A stretch of DNA of 64,000 nucleotides from positions 372,001 through 436,000 of the forward strand of contig CANGJJ010000002.1 of the NCBI GenBank assembly GCA_947454485.1. The letters run 5' to 3'. The position numbers were made by a program, and so were the translations under genes. Below, piece by piece: positions 7,949 through 15,566 of this stretch (position 1 is the first letter of the stretch; every line of letters starts with the position of its first letter). The DNA comes from Beijerinckiaceae bacterium. GTDB lineage: Bacteria; Pseudomonadota; Alphaproteobacteria; Rhizobiales; Beijerinckiaceae. The notes under the pieces were generated by a model that searched no databases, was not told the DNA's origin, and saw nothing but the letters and a program-made list of their open reading frames with translations.

Positions 7949-8730
7949 TGCTCCGTCTCGCTCACCTCAACAAAGTCTATGCCAATGGCGCTTGCGCGCT
8001 GGACGATGTCACGATCGACATCGAAGCTGGTGAGATCGTCACGCTTGTCGGTGGCTCTGGTTGCGGCAAGACAACCTTATTGCGCTTGGTCAGCGGCCTC
8101 GAACATCCAACCTCTGGCACTGTGAGTGTCGATGGTGAGGCGATCTTTGCGCCTCACCCTGCGATCGGCATGGTGTTTCAAGAAGCACGTTTGCTCCCGT
8201 GGCTAACCGTTGCACAGAACATTGGTTTTGGTTTGGCGCATTTGCCTGCGGGTGAGTGCAAAGACCTTGTCGAAGACGCATTGCTGAAAGTTGGCCTTGC
8301 TGGTTATGGCACCCGCTGGCCGCGTGAATTGTCAGGTGGGCAAGCACAACGTGTTTCCATCCTGCGCGCTTTGGTGACAAAGCCCAAAGTGTTGTTGATG
8401 GATGAACCCTTCTCAGCGCTCGATGCATTGACGCGTGGCTCGCTGCAAGATCATCTGCTCGCTCTGTGGGACGCACATCGCCCAACCCTGGTACTCGTCA
8501 CGCATGATGTCGAAGAAGCGGCTGCCTTGGCAGATCGCGCGATTGTCTTGCAGCCGCGTCCCGGCCGTGTCTTCGCAGATATTCGTGTTGAACTGCCACG
8601 CCCGCGCGATCGCCTGTCGCAAGACTTCGCCGAGACAAAGCGCATCATCATGAATGCGCTCGATGGATCTTTGTCGCAGCCTGCGTTGTCCAAGAATAAT
8701 GCCGGTGCGACGGCTGGGTCTTGGTGGTAA
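7948..8730 (+). CDS. ABC transporter ATP-binding protein, SsuB-like
   Basis: Cytoplasmic ATPase of the importer, 260 residues. Walker A is GGSGCGKTT, the ABC signature is LSGGQAQRV, Walker B with catalytic glutamate is VLLMDEPFSALD, and the switch histidine is in LVTHDVEEA. These place it in the nitrate/sulfonate/taurine ATPase group. The start at 7948 shares a base with the permease stop. No terminator is evident after the gene. Together with the two genes before it, it completes an importer presumed to be controlled by the SAM-sensing leader. Confidence 0.93.
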   Translation: MLRLAHLNKVYANGACALDDVTIDIEAGEIVTLVGGSGCGKTTLLRLVSGLEHPTSGTVSVDGEAIFAPHPAIGMVFQEARLLPWLTVAQNIGFGLAHLPAGECKDLVEDALLKVGLAGYGTRWPRELSGGQAQRVSILRALVTKPKVLLMDEPFSALDALTRGSLQDHLLALWDAHRPTLVLVTHDVEEAAALADRAIVLQPRPGRVFADIRVELPRPRDRLSQDFAETKRIIMNALDGSLSQPALSKNNAGATAGSWW

Positions 8731-8804
8731 CGCGAGCGCAGCCATAAAAATCTACAGACAAGCCCTCGCTTGAAACATTTTTAGTTACATTTGATACTTG
8801 GTGC

Positions 8805-9434
8805 ATGACGCACCAAGACAACCGTAGCTGCATTTACTGGGACGGGGCTCAGCTTGAGCTGAACGCGGCCTATAACGCAGATCCATCCATCAACTGGATC
8901 GATCCTGTCGCGCTGGCGCGCGGCCGGGAGATTAGCGGCGAACATATCTGGTTCGCGCCCTCTGCCTTTCAATCTCGCACAGCCAAGCTTGCCAGCGCGA
9001 CCTATGCCCATGCGCTGGAGACTTTGGGTGTCGAGATTAAAGCGGTGGGGCAGAGCGCGCGCGAAATCGAATGTACACGCTGTGGTCATGGCTGGAGCGA
9101 AGGTGCATCGACTACGGCTTTGACACTTGGCCTTCATGTTATGGTTGATGCGCTGCGCAATCGTTTCGACAGGGCCTATATCTTTACCGATGATGCGAGT
9201 TTCGCCACGCTCTCTCACCACATGCAACAGCTGTGGAGCGATAAGGAGCTTGTGCTGATTCGCACACGACCCGCACGTCGCCTTGAGCGCGCGGTGGTGC
9301 TCGACTTGGCGAGCTTTGAACATGCGCGTCTTCCCAAATCGATTCCCACGCCCGATGGCACACGCATCATGCGTCCGGGTGCTTGGTCACCATCCCGCTG
9401 GGCTCTTTCAACGTCAGCAGAAATTTCACAGTAA
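8805..9434 (+). CDS. NYN-domain-like protein with degenerate acidic site
   Basis: A 209-residue protein that resembles NYN (LabA/DUF88, PIN-like) RNA-nuclease domains. The first strand with its aspartate appears as CIYWDGAQLELN. The later core is DRAYIFTDDASFATLSHHMQQL, corresponding to the usual SGDGDF-type motif, of which only the first aspartate remains. The central motif that normally carries a lysine and an aspartate reads GASTTALTLGL, so at least one catalytic acid appears to be missing. A CxxC pair (CTRCGHGW) near residue 88 could bind metal. The domain assignment rests on pattern alone. The gene is followed after 13 bases by an OrfA-like gene and probably forms an operon with it. Function unknown. 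Confidence 0.6.
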   Translation: MTHQDNRSCIYWDGAQLELNAAYNADPSINWIDPVALARGREISGEHIWFAPSAFQSRTAKLASATYAHALETLGVEIKAVGQSAREIECTRCGHGWSEGASTTALTLGLHVMVDALRNRFDRAYIFTDDASFATLSHHMQQLWSDKELVLIRTRPARRLERAVVLDLASFEHARLPKSIPTPDGTRIMRPGAWSPSRWALSTSAEISQ

Positions 9435-9447
9435 GGGGGAGCGTCCC

Positions 9448-9759
9448 ATGTCCCATATCATGGATCCCAAACCAGACGAGATCCTGCGCATTCTCGACGA
9501 GACCCGTCGACTGCAGCGCGAAGGTTATACATTCGACGAGATCCTCGACATATTGAATGTCGATGAGCTGACATATTACCGCTACCAAACCGACTACGGT
9601 ACTTTGGCGACTGATCAGGTGCGCCGTTTGTGCAAGCTCGAATCAGAAAATCGACGCCTGCGACGAGCTCTTTCAGAACTCATGCTCGACAAGCTTGAGC
9701 TTGAGGAGCGCACATGGACCCTCAGCCAGAACTCTTCACAGATTGCAAACTCGCTGTAA
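9448..9759 (+). CDS. Solo IS3-family OrfA-like protein (HTH plus coiled coil)
   Basis: A 103-residue protein whose whole length follows the pattern of IS3/IS911 OrfA. An N-terminal helix-turn-helix (EGYTFDEILDILNVDELTYY, then RYQTDYG) is followed by a leucine-zipper-like helix, KLESENRRLRRALSELMLDK, matching the OrfA signature EN-RL-LDK. OrfA normally works with an OrfB integrase, but no OrfB remnant, frameshift signal or terminal inverted repeat is seen: the MarR gene begins to converge within 40 bases. A clear GGGGGAG ribosome site lies before the ATG at 9448, 13 bases after the NYN gene. This suggests a kept, possibly domesticated DNA-binding protein and not a live transposon. The role is unknown. 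Confidence 0.65.
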   Translation: MSHIMDPKPDEILRILDETRRLQREGYTFDEILDILNVDELTYYRYQTDYGTLATDQVRRLCKLESENRRLRRALSELMLDKLELEERTWTLSQNSSQIANSL

Positions 9760-10153
9760 GAGTTTCGTGCAGGCGCTCAAGGCTTTCCAGATGAGCAGCT
9801 GCAGCGCCATGCAATCTTTGCGCGCCCAAAGGTGTCAGCCGCAACAAGACGCGCCGCTTGTCTTGCTTGTCGGCAATGCGCTCGATCATTTTGGCCTGCG
9901 CCAATCGATCAGCAAGCTCGACGGCACTGTGATGTTTGAGGATGAGCTCGCTCGCCAGATCACCCACACTGATCGGCTCGCCTGCGGTTTCAATCGCCAG
10001 CAGAGCTTGAAAGCGTTGCGCGGTAAGCTCATGCGCGATGCAGATTTCTTCGCTCTGCGCGAGCACTTCGCGCAAGCTGCGACGCAATCGCGCGAATGCG
10101 CCAAGCTGCGCCTTGTCGACCGCTTTGAGCTTCGTACCCTTCTTCATGCTCAC
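9722..10153 (-). CDS. MarR-family transcriptional regulator
   Basis: A winged-helix regulator of 143 residues. The DNA-binding part runs from HELTAQRFQALLAIE through ISVGDLASELILKHHSAVEL to the wing motif DKQDKRRVLLRLTPLGAQ, which is diagnostic for MarR proteins. The GTG at 10153 has an AGGAG seven bases upstream; an in-frame ATG lies six bases further in. Its 3' end overlaps the convergent OrfA-like gene by 38 bases. Between it and the divergent porin gene are two tandem near-palindromes, the natural candidates for its operator. It may therefore repress itself and perhaps the porin; the inducer is unknown. Confidence 0.88.
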   Translation of the reverse strand: MSMKKGTKLKAVDKAQLGAFARLRRSLREVLAQSEEICIAHELTAQRFQALLAIETAGEPISVGDLASELILKHHSAVELADRLAQAKMIERIADKQDKRRVLLRLTPLGAQRLHGAAAAHLESLERLHETLTASLQSVKSSG

Positions 10154-10243
10154 TGAATGCTCCTGCTGAAGTCGCTGTGATCAGTGAGACACACCTCCTG
10201 ATTTTGCCGCAAAGCGCAAGGCGTCACCATTCCCAAAGCCCTC

Positions 10244-10284
10244 GATATATCGTACCACGATAAAAGATATATCGCACAACGATA
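10244..10284. promoter_or_regulatory. Two tandem 19-bp operator-like repeats
   Basis: The sequence GATATATCG(T/C)AC(C/A)ACGATA occurs at 10244-10262 and again at 10266-10284, differing at two positions. Each copy contains a palindrome, TATCGT-ACC-ACGATA in the first and TATCGC-ACA-ACGATA in the second. Their centres are 22 bases apart, close to two helical turns, so two dimers could bind on one face. The site lies between the marR and porin starts and so could control either. Confidence 0.65.
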
Positions 10285-10363
10285 CATCTCCCACCAGTTG
10301 CAGCTGGGGGGCTGCATGACGGGGCAACCGTCCGCTGCGGGTCTTTCACTTTGGAGGTATTTC

Positions 10364-11803
10364 ATGACGCTCACCAAGAGCCTTCTCCTCGGCACCGCTG
10401 CGACCATTGTCGCTGTGGCCGGAGCGCAGGCGGCCGACCTTCCCTCTAGGAAGGCCGCTCCCGCAACCTACGTCAAGATCTGCGACGCTTATGGCGCAGG
10501 CTTCTTCTATATTCCCGGCACGGATACCTGCGTGAAGCTCGGTGGCTATGTCCGTGCTGAATATCAGTACACCCCTGCTACCAATATCAACAGCTCGACA
10601 GGCGCTCTCGTTTCGTCACTGGCGTCAACCTCGGCCACTCCCAAGAACCTCCAAGATACGACCGGCTATGAAATTCGTGGCCGCATCGACGTTGACGCTC
10701 GTACCCCCACCGGAATGGGCGTTGCGCGCACCTTCGTGCGCCTGCGCGCTGCCAATACATCGGGTATTCGCAACACCTCAATCACGAACGTGGCCGGCTA
10801 TACGATGTCGTCAGCTGCCACCACGGGCATCACGATTGAGTCTGCGATGGTTCAATGGGCCGGCTTCACCTTCGGTGTCGCTCCAGAGAACTATGCGATG
10901 ATGCCGTCGCATTTCTACAATGGCAATCCGTGGGCCGGCTTCCCGAATGGTATGAAGCAGATCGCTTATACCGCGAATTTCGGCGGCGGTGTGTCGGCAA
11001 CGCTCGCTTTGGAAGATCGTCGCGACCATGGCTACGGCGGTAATACCGTCCATAACGCCGCGCAGGGCACCAATATCGTAGCCAATATGCGTCTCGACCA
11101 AGCGTGGGGCTTTGCTGCTATTCACGGTCTTGTGGGTAACAACAGCTACTACACAAATGCATCGGGTCAGGCCATCAACGGTGCTGCTGACTTCTCGGCG
11201 CTCGCCAGCAGCACGACAGCTGTCGATACCAAGACCAAGTCAGCCTATGCCATCGGTGCCACGGTTAACGTGAAGCTCCCGATGATTGCACCCGGTGATC
11301 AGTTGTGGTTGACAGCAAACTATGTTGACGGCGCACTCGGCATGCTGCTCTCGGACGGCGGCTTGTCGAATGTTAATACCGCGCAAAACAAGCGTATGCT
11401 TGGTGGTCTGGTTCGCGTCGATAGCAATATCGTTGCAACCAATGGCCTTTCGGCAGCGGTTGACAATGTGACGGGATGGAACGTGGCCGGTGCCTTCACT
11501 CATTACTGGACGCCGCAGTGGCGTTCAAATTTGAACGCCGGCTATATCGAGATCAACCCTCCGACACAGACTCAGACCACGATGCTCGCATGGGGCAAGG
11601 GTCAGTTGCAGGTCTATACGGGCAGCTTGATCTATTCGCCTGCCAAGGATCTCGATATTGGTCTTGAGCTACAATATGCCAATTTGAAGAACCATGTTCA
11701 GAATGCCTCGACGGCCACCAACACAGCGTTCAACACTGCTGGAAGGCCTGGCTTGAGCGAGTCAAACTGGACTTCGAAGCTGCGTGTCGAGCGCACCTTC
11801 TAA
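10364..11803 (+). CDS. Outer-membrane porin (Rhizobiales Porin_2 type)
   Basis: Trimeric beta-barrel porin of 479 residues. A cleavable signal peptide ends GAQAADLPSRKAAP. The mature N terminus, with ICDAYGAGFFYIPGTDTCVKLGGYVRAEY (as ICDAYGAGFFYIPGTDT then CVKLGGYVRAEY), is the hallmark of Hyphomicrobiales porins. Repeated amphipathic strands follow, and the last residues SKLRVERTF end in the C-terminal phenylalanine recognised by the BAM machinery. The ATG at 10364 has a GGAGGT ribosome site. A strong intrinsic terminator follows. The tandem repeats about 80 bases upstream suggest regulated expression. Confidence 0.96.
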   Translation: MTLTKSLLLGTAATIVAVAGAQAADLPSRKAAPATYVKICDAYGAGFFYIPGTDTCVKLGGYVRAEYQYTPATNINSSTGALVSSLASTSATPKNLQDTTGYEIRGRIDVDARTPTGMGVARTFVRLRAANTSGIRNTSITNVAGYTMSSAATTGITIESAMVQWAGFTFGVAPENYAMMPSHFYNGNPWAGFPNGMKQIAYTANFGGGVSATLALEDRRDHGYGGNTVHNAAQGTNIVANMRLDQAWGFAAIHGLVGNNSYYTNASGQAINGAADFSALASSTTAVDTKTKSAYAIGATVNVKLPMIAPGDQLWLTANYVDGALGMLLSDGGLSNVNTAQNKRMLGGLVRVDSNIVATNGLSAAVDNVTGWNVAGAFTHYWTPQWRSNLNAGYIEINPPTQTQTTMLAWGKGQLQVYTGSLIYSPAKDLDIGLELQYANLKNHVQNASTATNTAFNTAGRPGLSESNWTSKLRVERTF

Positions 11804-11823
11804 TTTGATCCAGAATGCAACTG

Positions 11824-11853
11824 AAAACCCCGGTGGGGACACCGGGGTTTTTT
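11824..11853 (+). terminator. Intrinsic terminator of the porin gene
   Basis: AAAACCCCGGTG pairs perfectly with CACCGGGGTTTT around a GGGA loop, followed by more T residues: a 12-bp stem starting 20 bases after the porin stop. The flanking A and T runs would also let it work on the minus strand, for the deacetylase gene that ends at 11861. Confidence 0.93.
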
Positions 11854-11860
11854 GGGCGCG

Positions 11861-12739
11861 TTAGTCTGGAACAGCGCCTGCACCGGCTTCGGCAATTTCG
11901 GCGCCTGTCGCCAGCCATACATCCTCATGGCGGCACATATATTCAAGCGCGCGGTCAAGTGCGCCGATGCGATGCGGCACGCCGGTGAGATAGGGATGCA
12001 GCGCCAATCCAATGACACGTGCCTGCGTTTCACCTTCGCGCCACAGCACATCAAATTGGCGGCGGATCATGGTTTCAAACTCATCTGCCGTACAATGATA
12101 TTTCTCATAGGCAGGCTTGTCATTGAGTTGCGTCGAATAAGGCACGGACATAATACTGCGACCATCTGCCAGCCTCATGCGATAGGGTTGGTCATCATTT
12201 ACCCAATCGGCGACATAAGAAATGCCATTGTCGACGAGATGATCCAGCGTGTTCCACGTCTCTTGCAGACCTGAACCCAACCAGCCTTTGGGCGCTTGGC
12301 CTGTATGGGCTTTGATTGTCTCCACGGTGCGGCGCACGATGGCGGCGTCTTCGCCCGGCGGCACTTCATTCAGACGATGTGTATTGGTCTCGTTGTGACC
12401 CATGAATTCCCAATTGAGCTTGCGGCAATCCTCGATGATTTCGGGATGATGTTTGCAAAGCTCGCTGTTGAGGGCCACGGTGCCGCGCATTCCATAACGC
12501 TTCATCACATCCATAATACGGAAAACACCGATGCGGTTGCCATAATCGCGCACCGACCAATTGGGGACATCCGGCACTTTGCCGCCACCGCCTGCCGACG
12601 CGGGGATCATGTCGCTGAGTGAGAAAAATTCGATATTGGGAATGACCCAGATCGCCACACGCGCCCCATTGGGAAACCGAAATTGTGGGCGTCGAGTGAT
12701 GGGCCGATAGGCGAAGGGGCCATAGGATGATGGCTGCAT
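11861..12739 (-). CDS. Polysaccharide deacetylase-family protein (PuuE-like carbon-nitrogen hydrolase)
   Basis: NodB-homology fold protein of 292 residues. The metal-binding HxxxH-like motif is visible as MGHNETNTHRL, and downstream are GWLGSGLQETWNTLDHL and the histidine segment VIGLALHPYL. The first NodB motif, normally with two aspartates, is WVIPNIEFF here. That resembles the PuuE/allantoinase-like branch acting on small C-N compounds more than chitin or peptidoglycan deacetylases. It sits 27 bases downstream of an isochorismatase-family amidase on the same strand, and the pair probably degrades one compound in successive steps. That pathway is inferred; the substrate is unknown. Confidence 0.8.
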   Translation of the reverse strand: MQPSSYGPFAYRPITRRPQFRFPNGARVAIWVIPNIEFFSLSDMIPASAGGGGKVPDVPNWSVRDYGNRIGVFRIMDVMKRYGMRGTVALNSELCKHHPEIIEDCRKLNWEFMGHNETNTHRLNEVPPGEDAAIVRRTVETIKAHTGQAPKGWLGSGLQETWNTLDHLVDNGISYVADWVNDDQPYRMRLADGRSIMSVPYSTQLNDKPAYEKYHCTADEFETMIRRQFDVLWREGETQARVIGLALHPYLTGVPHRIGALDRALEYMCRHEDVWLATGAEIAEAGAGAVPD

Positions 12740-12766
12740 GAGCGTCTCCTCCTGTTGATTTTGTTT

Positions 12767-13453
12767 TTATAAAGCTTCGATGGCTTTGATGATCTGATCG
12801 ACTTTCATCACATCAGCATATTTGTGATGGAGGTCGAACAAATTCACCTTGTGCGAAATTTCGCTACGATCGAAGCAGCACTCCTCAGCTAATGTCATGT
12901 GATAGCCAGAAGAGTAACCATCCACCGTGCTTGCGCGCACACAGCCCGACGTGCTCTCGCCAATCACAATCACGCTTTGCACGCCCAGTTGCGTCAGATG
13001 CGCGAGGAGCGGCGTTCCGTAAAAACCGCTGGCACGCTGTTTGGTGATCACAACATCGCCGGGCTGGGGTGCAAAGTCAGGGAAGATGTCTGAATCATCG
13101 GGCAAGGGTGGCGCATTGCGCCGATTGGTGGCTTTGATGATGCTGGGGCGGCTCGACCCGCGCGTATCGCTCGTCGTGTAGAAGATTGGCAGCTCGGCTT
13201 TGCGCGCGGCTGCAAACAAACGTTTGGTTGGCTCAATCGCAGTCCAAGCATGAATGCCGCAAGAGGAGGGATAGTCTTTGACGACCTCACTCACTGGTCG
13301 CGCGCCACCCCGATAGGCCATGTTGTAAAGATCGATGGCGAGCAAGGCTGGCTTGGGGCCAACTTTTACCTCGCGCTTGTAATGGGCGTAGATCTCCAGC
13401 ACATCGGCGGGAATGAGATCCTGCCAGCAATGATCTTCGAATGAATCAACCAT
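12767..13453 (-). CDS. Isochorismatase-family cysteine hydrolase (carbamoylsarcosine amidase-like)
   Basis: A 228-residue alpha/beta hydrolase of the isochorismatase superfamily. The catalytic triad can be read directly: aspartate in LLAIDLYNMAY, lysine in VVITKQRASGFYGTPL, and cysteine in ESTSGCVRASTVDG. The cysteine marks it as an amidase-type member, as in N-carbamoylsarcosine amidase and nicotinamidase, and not as isochorismatase itself. The N-terminal extension of about 35 residues (EDHCWQDLIPADVLEIYAHY) is found in amidases related to carbamoylsarcosine hydrolysis. Transcribed with the PuuE-like gene downstream. It is divergent from trmO. Confidence 0.85.
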   Translation of the reverse strand: MVDSFEDHCWQDLIPADVLEIYAHYKREVKVGPKPALLAIDLYNMAYRGGARPVSEVVKDYPSSCGIHAWTAIEPTKRLFAAARKAELPIFYTTSDTRGSSRPSIIKATNRRNAPPLPDDSDIFPDFAPQPGDVVITKQRASGFYGTPLLAHLTQLGVQSVIVIGESTSGCVRASTVDGYSSGYHMTLAEECCFDRSEISHKVNLFDLHHKYADVMKVDQIIKAIEAL

Positions 13454-13525
13454 CTTCGTCCCTCGGCTTTCCTTCGTTGGCGCTTATAGTAGGATGCGCC
13501 AAGAGGCTTGCAAGCGTGCTGAACC

Positions 13526-13984
13526 ATGACTGAAATACGTGCGGGTGAAGTCATCATCGATCTGCCTCAGCGGCAGGACGCGGCCCTTGTCTTCATCGGG
13601 CGCATCCGCACGCCGTGGGCGACTTCCAAAGACTGCCCGCGTCAGGGCGACCGCGAGACCGGCCCCCTCTGCCGCCTTGAGATCGACGCGCCCTTCCATG
13701 CGGCCCTCAAGGATCTCGACCGCCATAGCCATGCGCAGGTGCTCTACTGGATGCATCACGCGCGCCGCGACCTTGTCTTGCAAAGCCCCCGGTCTGATGG
13801 TCAGGCGACCGGCACTTTCGCTTTGCGCTCGCCCAACCGGCCCAATCCGGTGGCAAGCTCGCTTGTCACCATCGTGTCTGTCGGCGCGGATCATGTCCTG
13901 GTGCGCGGCCTTGACTGTATCGATGGCACGCCTTTGGTCGATTTGAAGCCCGAGCGCTGCCCGCAGGCCCCTCGTCCCAAATAG
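13526..13984 (+). CDS. trmO: tRNA (N6-threonylcarbamoyladenosine(37)-N6)-methyltransferase TrmO
   Basis: SAM-dependent enzyme that methylates t6A37 in threonine tRNA; formerly called TsaA/YaeB or UPF0066. The 152-residue protein shows the family blocks FIGRIRTPWATSKDCPRQ, DRHSHAQVLYWMHHARR, RSPNRPNPVASSLVTI and DGTPLVDLKPE, in the expected order. It is of the short form, lacking the C-terminal extension of the E. coli protein. The gene is divergent from the isochorismatase-family gene and 49 bases upstream of the MFS pump. Confidence 0.92.
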   Translation: MTEIRAGEVIIDLPQRQDAALVFIGRIRTPWATSKDCPRQGDRETGPLCRLEIDAPFHAALKDLDRHSHAQVLYWMHHARRDLVLQSPRSDGQATGTFALRSPNRPNPVASSLVTIVSVGADHVLVRGLDCIDGTPLVDLKPERCPQAPRPK

Positions 13985-14033
13985 GGGCTGCCGAAAGATG
14001 TGACTTGGCGCGGGCCGCACATAGGCCTAACTG

Positions 14034-15566
14034 ATGGCTCAGCCTCGCGCTTCCCCCATCAGGATTGTGACTTTGACAATCATTCCCAGCGGCTCGTTTG
14101 ATACGGCGCGCACACCTGCGCTCTTCCGGGCTGTCTTTCCTTCGGTCATGTTGCCGATGTTTCTGGCCGTCAGCGACCAGACCATTGTGGCCAGCGCTCT
14201 GCCCGCCATCGCCTCGACCTTGGGCGATGTGGAGCGCGTCTCCTGGGTGGTGATCTCTTATCTCGTCGCCGCAACCATTGCGGCGCCTGTTTATGGCTAT
14301 CTTGCCGATGTCTTTGGTCGCCGCAGACTGATGATCGTGGCTTTGGTGATTTACATCATCGCATCGCTGCTCTGCGCTCTGGCGCCTAGCGTGACCTTGC
14401 TGGCAGCCGCGCGCGCTTTGCAGGGGTTTGGCGGCGGCGGTTTGATGTCGCTGTCCCAAGCGTTGATCGGTGAAGTCGTGCCACCGCGCCAGCGTGGCCA
14501 CTACCAAAGCTATCTGGCTACCGTTGCGACTTTCTCCTCCGCCTTTGGCCCTGTGGCAGGTGGCTTTCTGACAGAGCATTTCGGCTGGAAGTCAATTTTC
14601 TATATCAATGTGCCACTCGGCCTCTTTGCGATTTTGATGGTGCTGCGTATTCAATCGCGCCCCGGCACACGTCATGAGCAATGGAGCTTCGACACGCCCG
14701 GCCTCTTCTTCTTTGTCGGCTTCATCGCGCCAGTCCTGATCGCGCTGGAGCAGATGCGCCGCTTTGATGATACGAGCACACCGATTGCAATTGGCCTTCT
14801 TGTTTTGGCGCTCGCGTCTTTGTGGCTCTTGCTGCGGCGTGAGCGCCGCGCCCATTCGCCCTTGCTGCCGCTTGATCTGCTGACACAACCCACCATTTGG
14901 CGCGCCAATTCTTTGGCGGCGTGCCATGGTGCGGCTTTGACCGGGCTCATCGCTTTTCTGCCGATCTATCTGCGCGCGGTCCATGGTCTGTCCGCCTCGC
15001 AAACAGGCATGATGTTGCTGCCCCTTAGTCTTGGCATTGGCGCAGGCGCGATTATCACCGGTCGCCTTGTGACGCGCACGGGCTATACGATGATCTTCCC
15101 CTCTTACGGAATGATTGTCTGCGCGATCGGCTTTCTCATCTTCGCGTTGTGGAATGCGCAGATGACGCAGTGGCAGATGGTGGTTGTGCTCAGTCTCTCA
15201 TCCGCTTTCATGGGCACTGTCATGACAGTCGTGCAGGTGACGATTCAATCTGCAGCGGGGCGTAAATCTTTGGGCGCGGCGGCAGCCTCTGTGCAATTCT
15301 CGCGCACGGTGGGGGCAGCCTTTGGCACAGCGCTGATGGGCTTTGCGCTCTTTGCGAGTCTTTCGCTCACAGATCCAGAAGCGCTGAAAGTCTTTGCGGC
15401 ACTGGTCAATCAGGGCACAAGTGCTTTGCTGGATGTGGCTGTTGAGCGCCGCCAGATCGTGGCCGACGAAATCGCCCATGCGTTTCGTCTGGCCTTTTTG
15501 CTGGTGCCTGTCTTCGCAGTCTTTGCGGTGATCTTGGCTTGGACCAATCCTTCGCGCCGGATCTGA
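14034..15566 (+). CDS. MDR-family MFS transporter (DHA2, 14-segment)
   Basis: Inner-membrane drug:proton antiporter of 510 residues with about 14 membrane segments. The MFS motif A is GYLADVFGRRRLM, and the antiporter motif C region with its glycine/proline spacing is TFSSAFGPVAGGFLTEHFGW. The first segment contains the DHA2-typical aspartate in LAVSDQTIVASALPAIA. No periplasmic adaptor or TetR regulator adjoins it, so the substrate range cannot be predicted. Its TGA stop abuts the stop of the convergent universal stress protein gene (TGA|TCA), leaving no room for a private terminator. Confidence 0.9.
   Translation: MAQPRASPIRIVTLTIIPSGSFDTARTPALFRAVFPSVMLPMFLAVSDQTIVASALPAIASTLGDVERVSWVVISYLVAATIAAPVYGYLADVFGRRRLMIVALVIYIIASLLCALAPSVTLLAAARALQGFGGGGLMSLSQALIGEVVPPRQRGHYQSYLATVATFSSAFGPVAGGFLTEHFGWKSIFYINVPLGLFAILMVLRIQSRPGTRHEQWSFDTPGLFFFVGFIAPVLIALEQMRRFDDTSTPIAIGLLVLALASLWLLLRRERRAHSPLLPLDLLTQPTIWRANSLAACHGAALTGLIAFLPIYLRAVHGLSASQTGMMLLPLSLGIGAGAIITGRLVTRTGYTMIFPSYGMIVCAIGFLIFALWNAQMTQWQMVVVLSLSSAFMGTVMTVVQVTIQSAAGRKSLGAAAASVQFSRTVGAAFGTALMGFALFASLSLTDPEALKVFAALVNQGTSALLDVAVERRQIVADEIAHAFRLAFLLVPVFAVFAVILAWTNPSRRI

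Noticed and set aside
8805-9759. The OrfA-like gene as part of a complete insertion sequence
   Set aside because: No OrfB, no terminal inverted repeats and no target duplication are visible around it.
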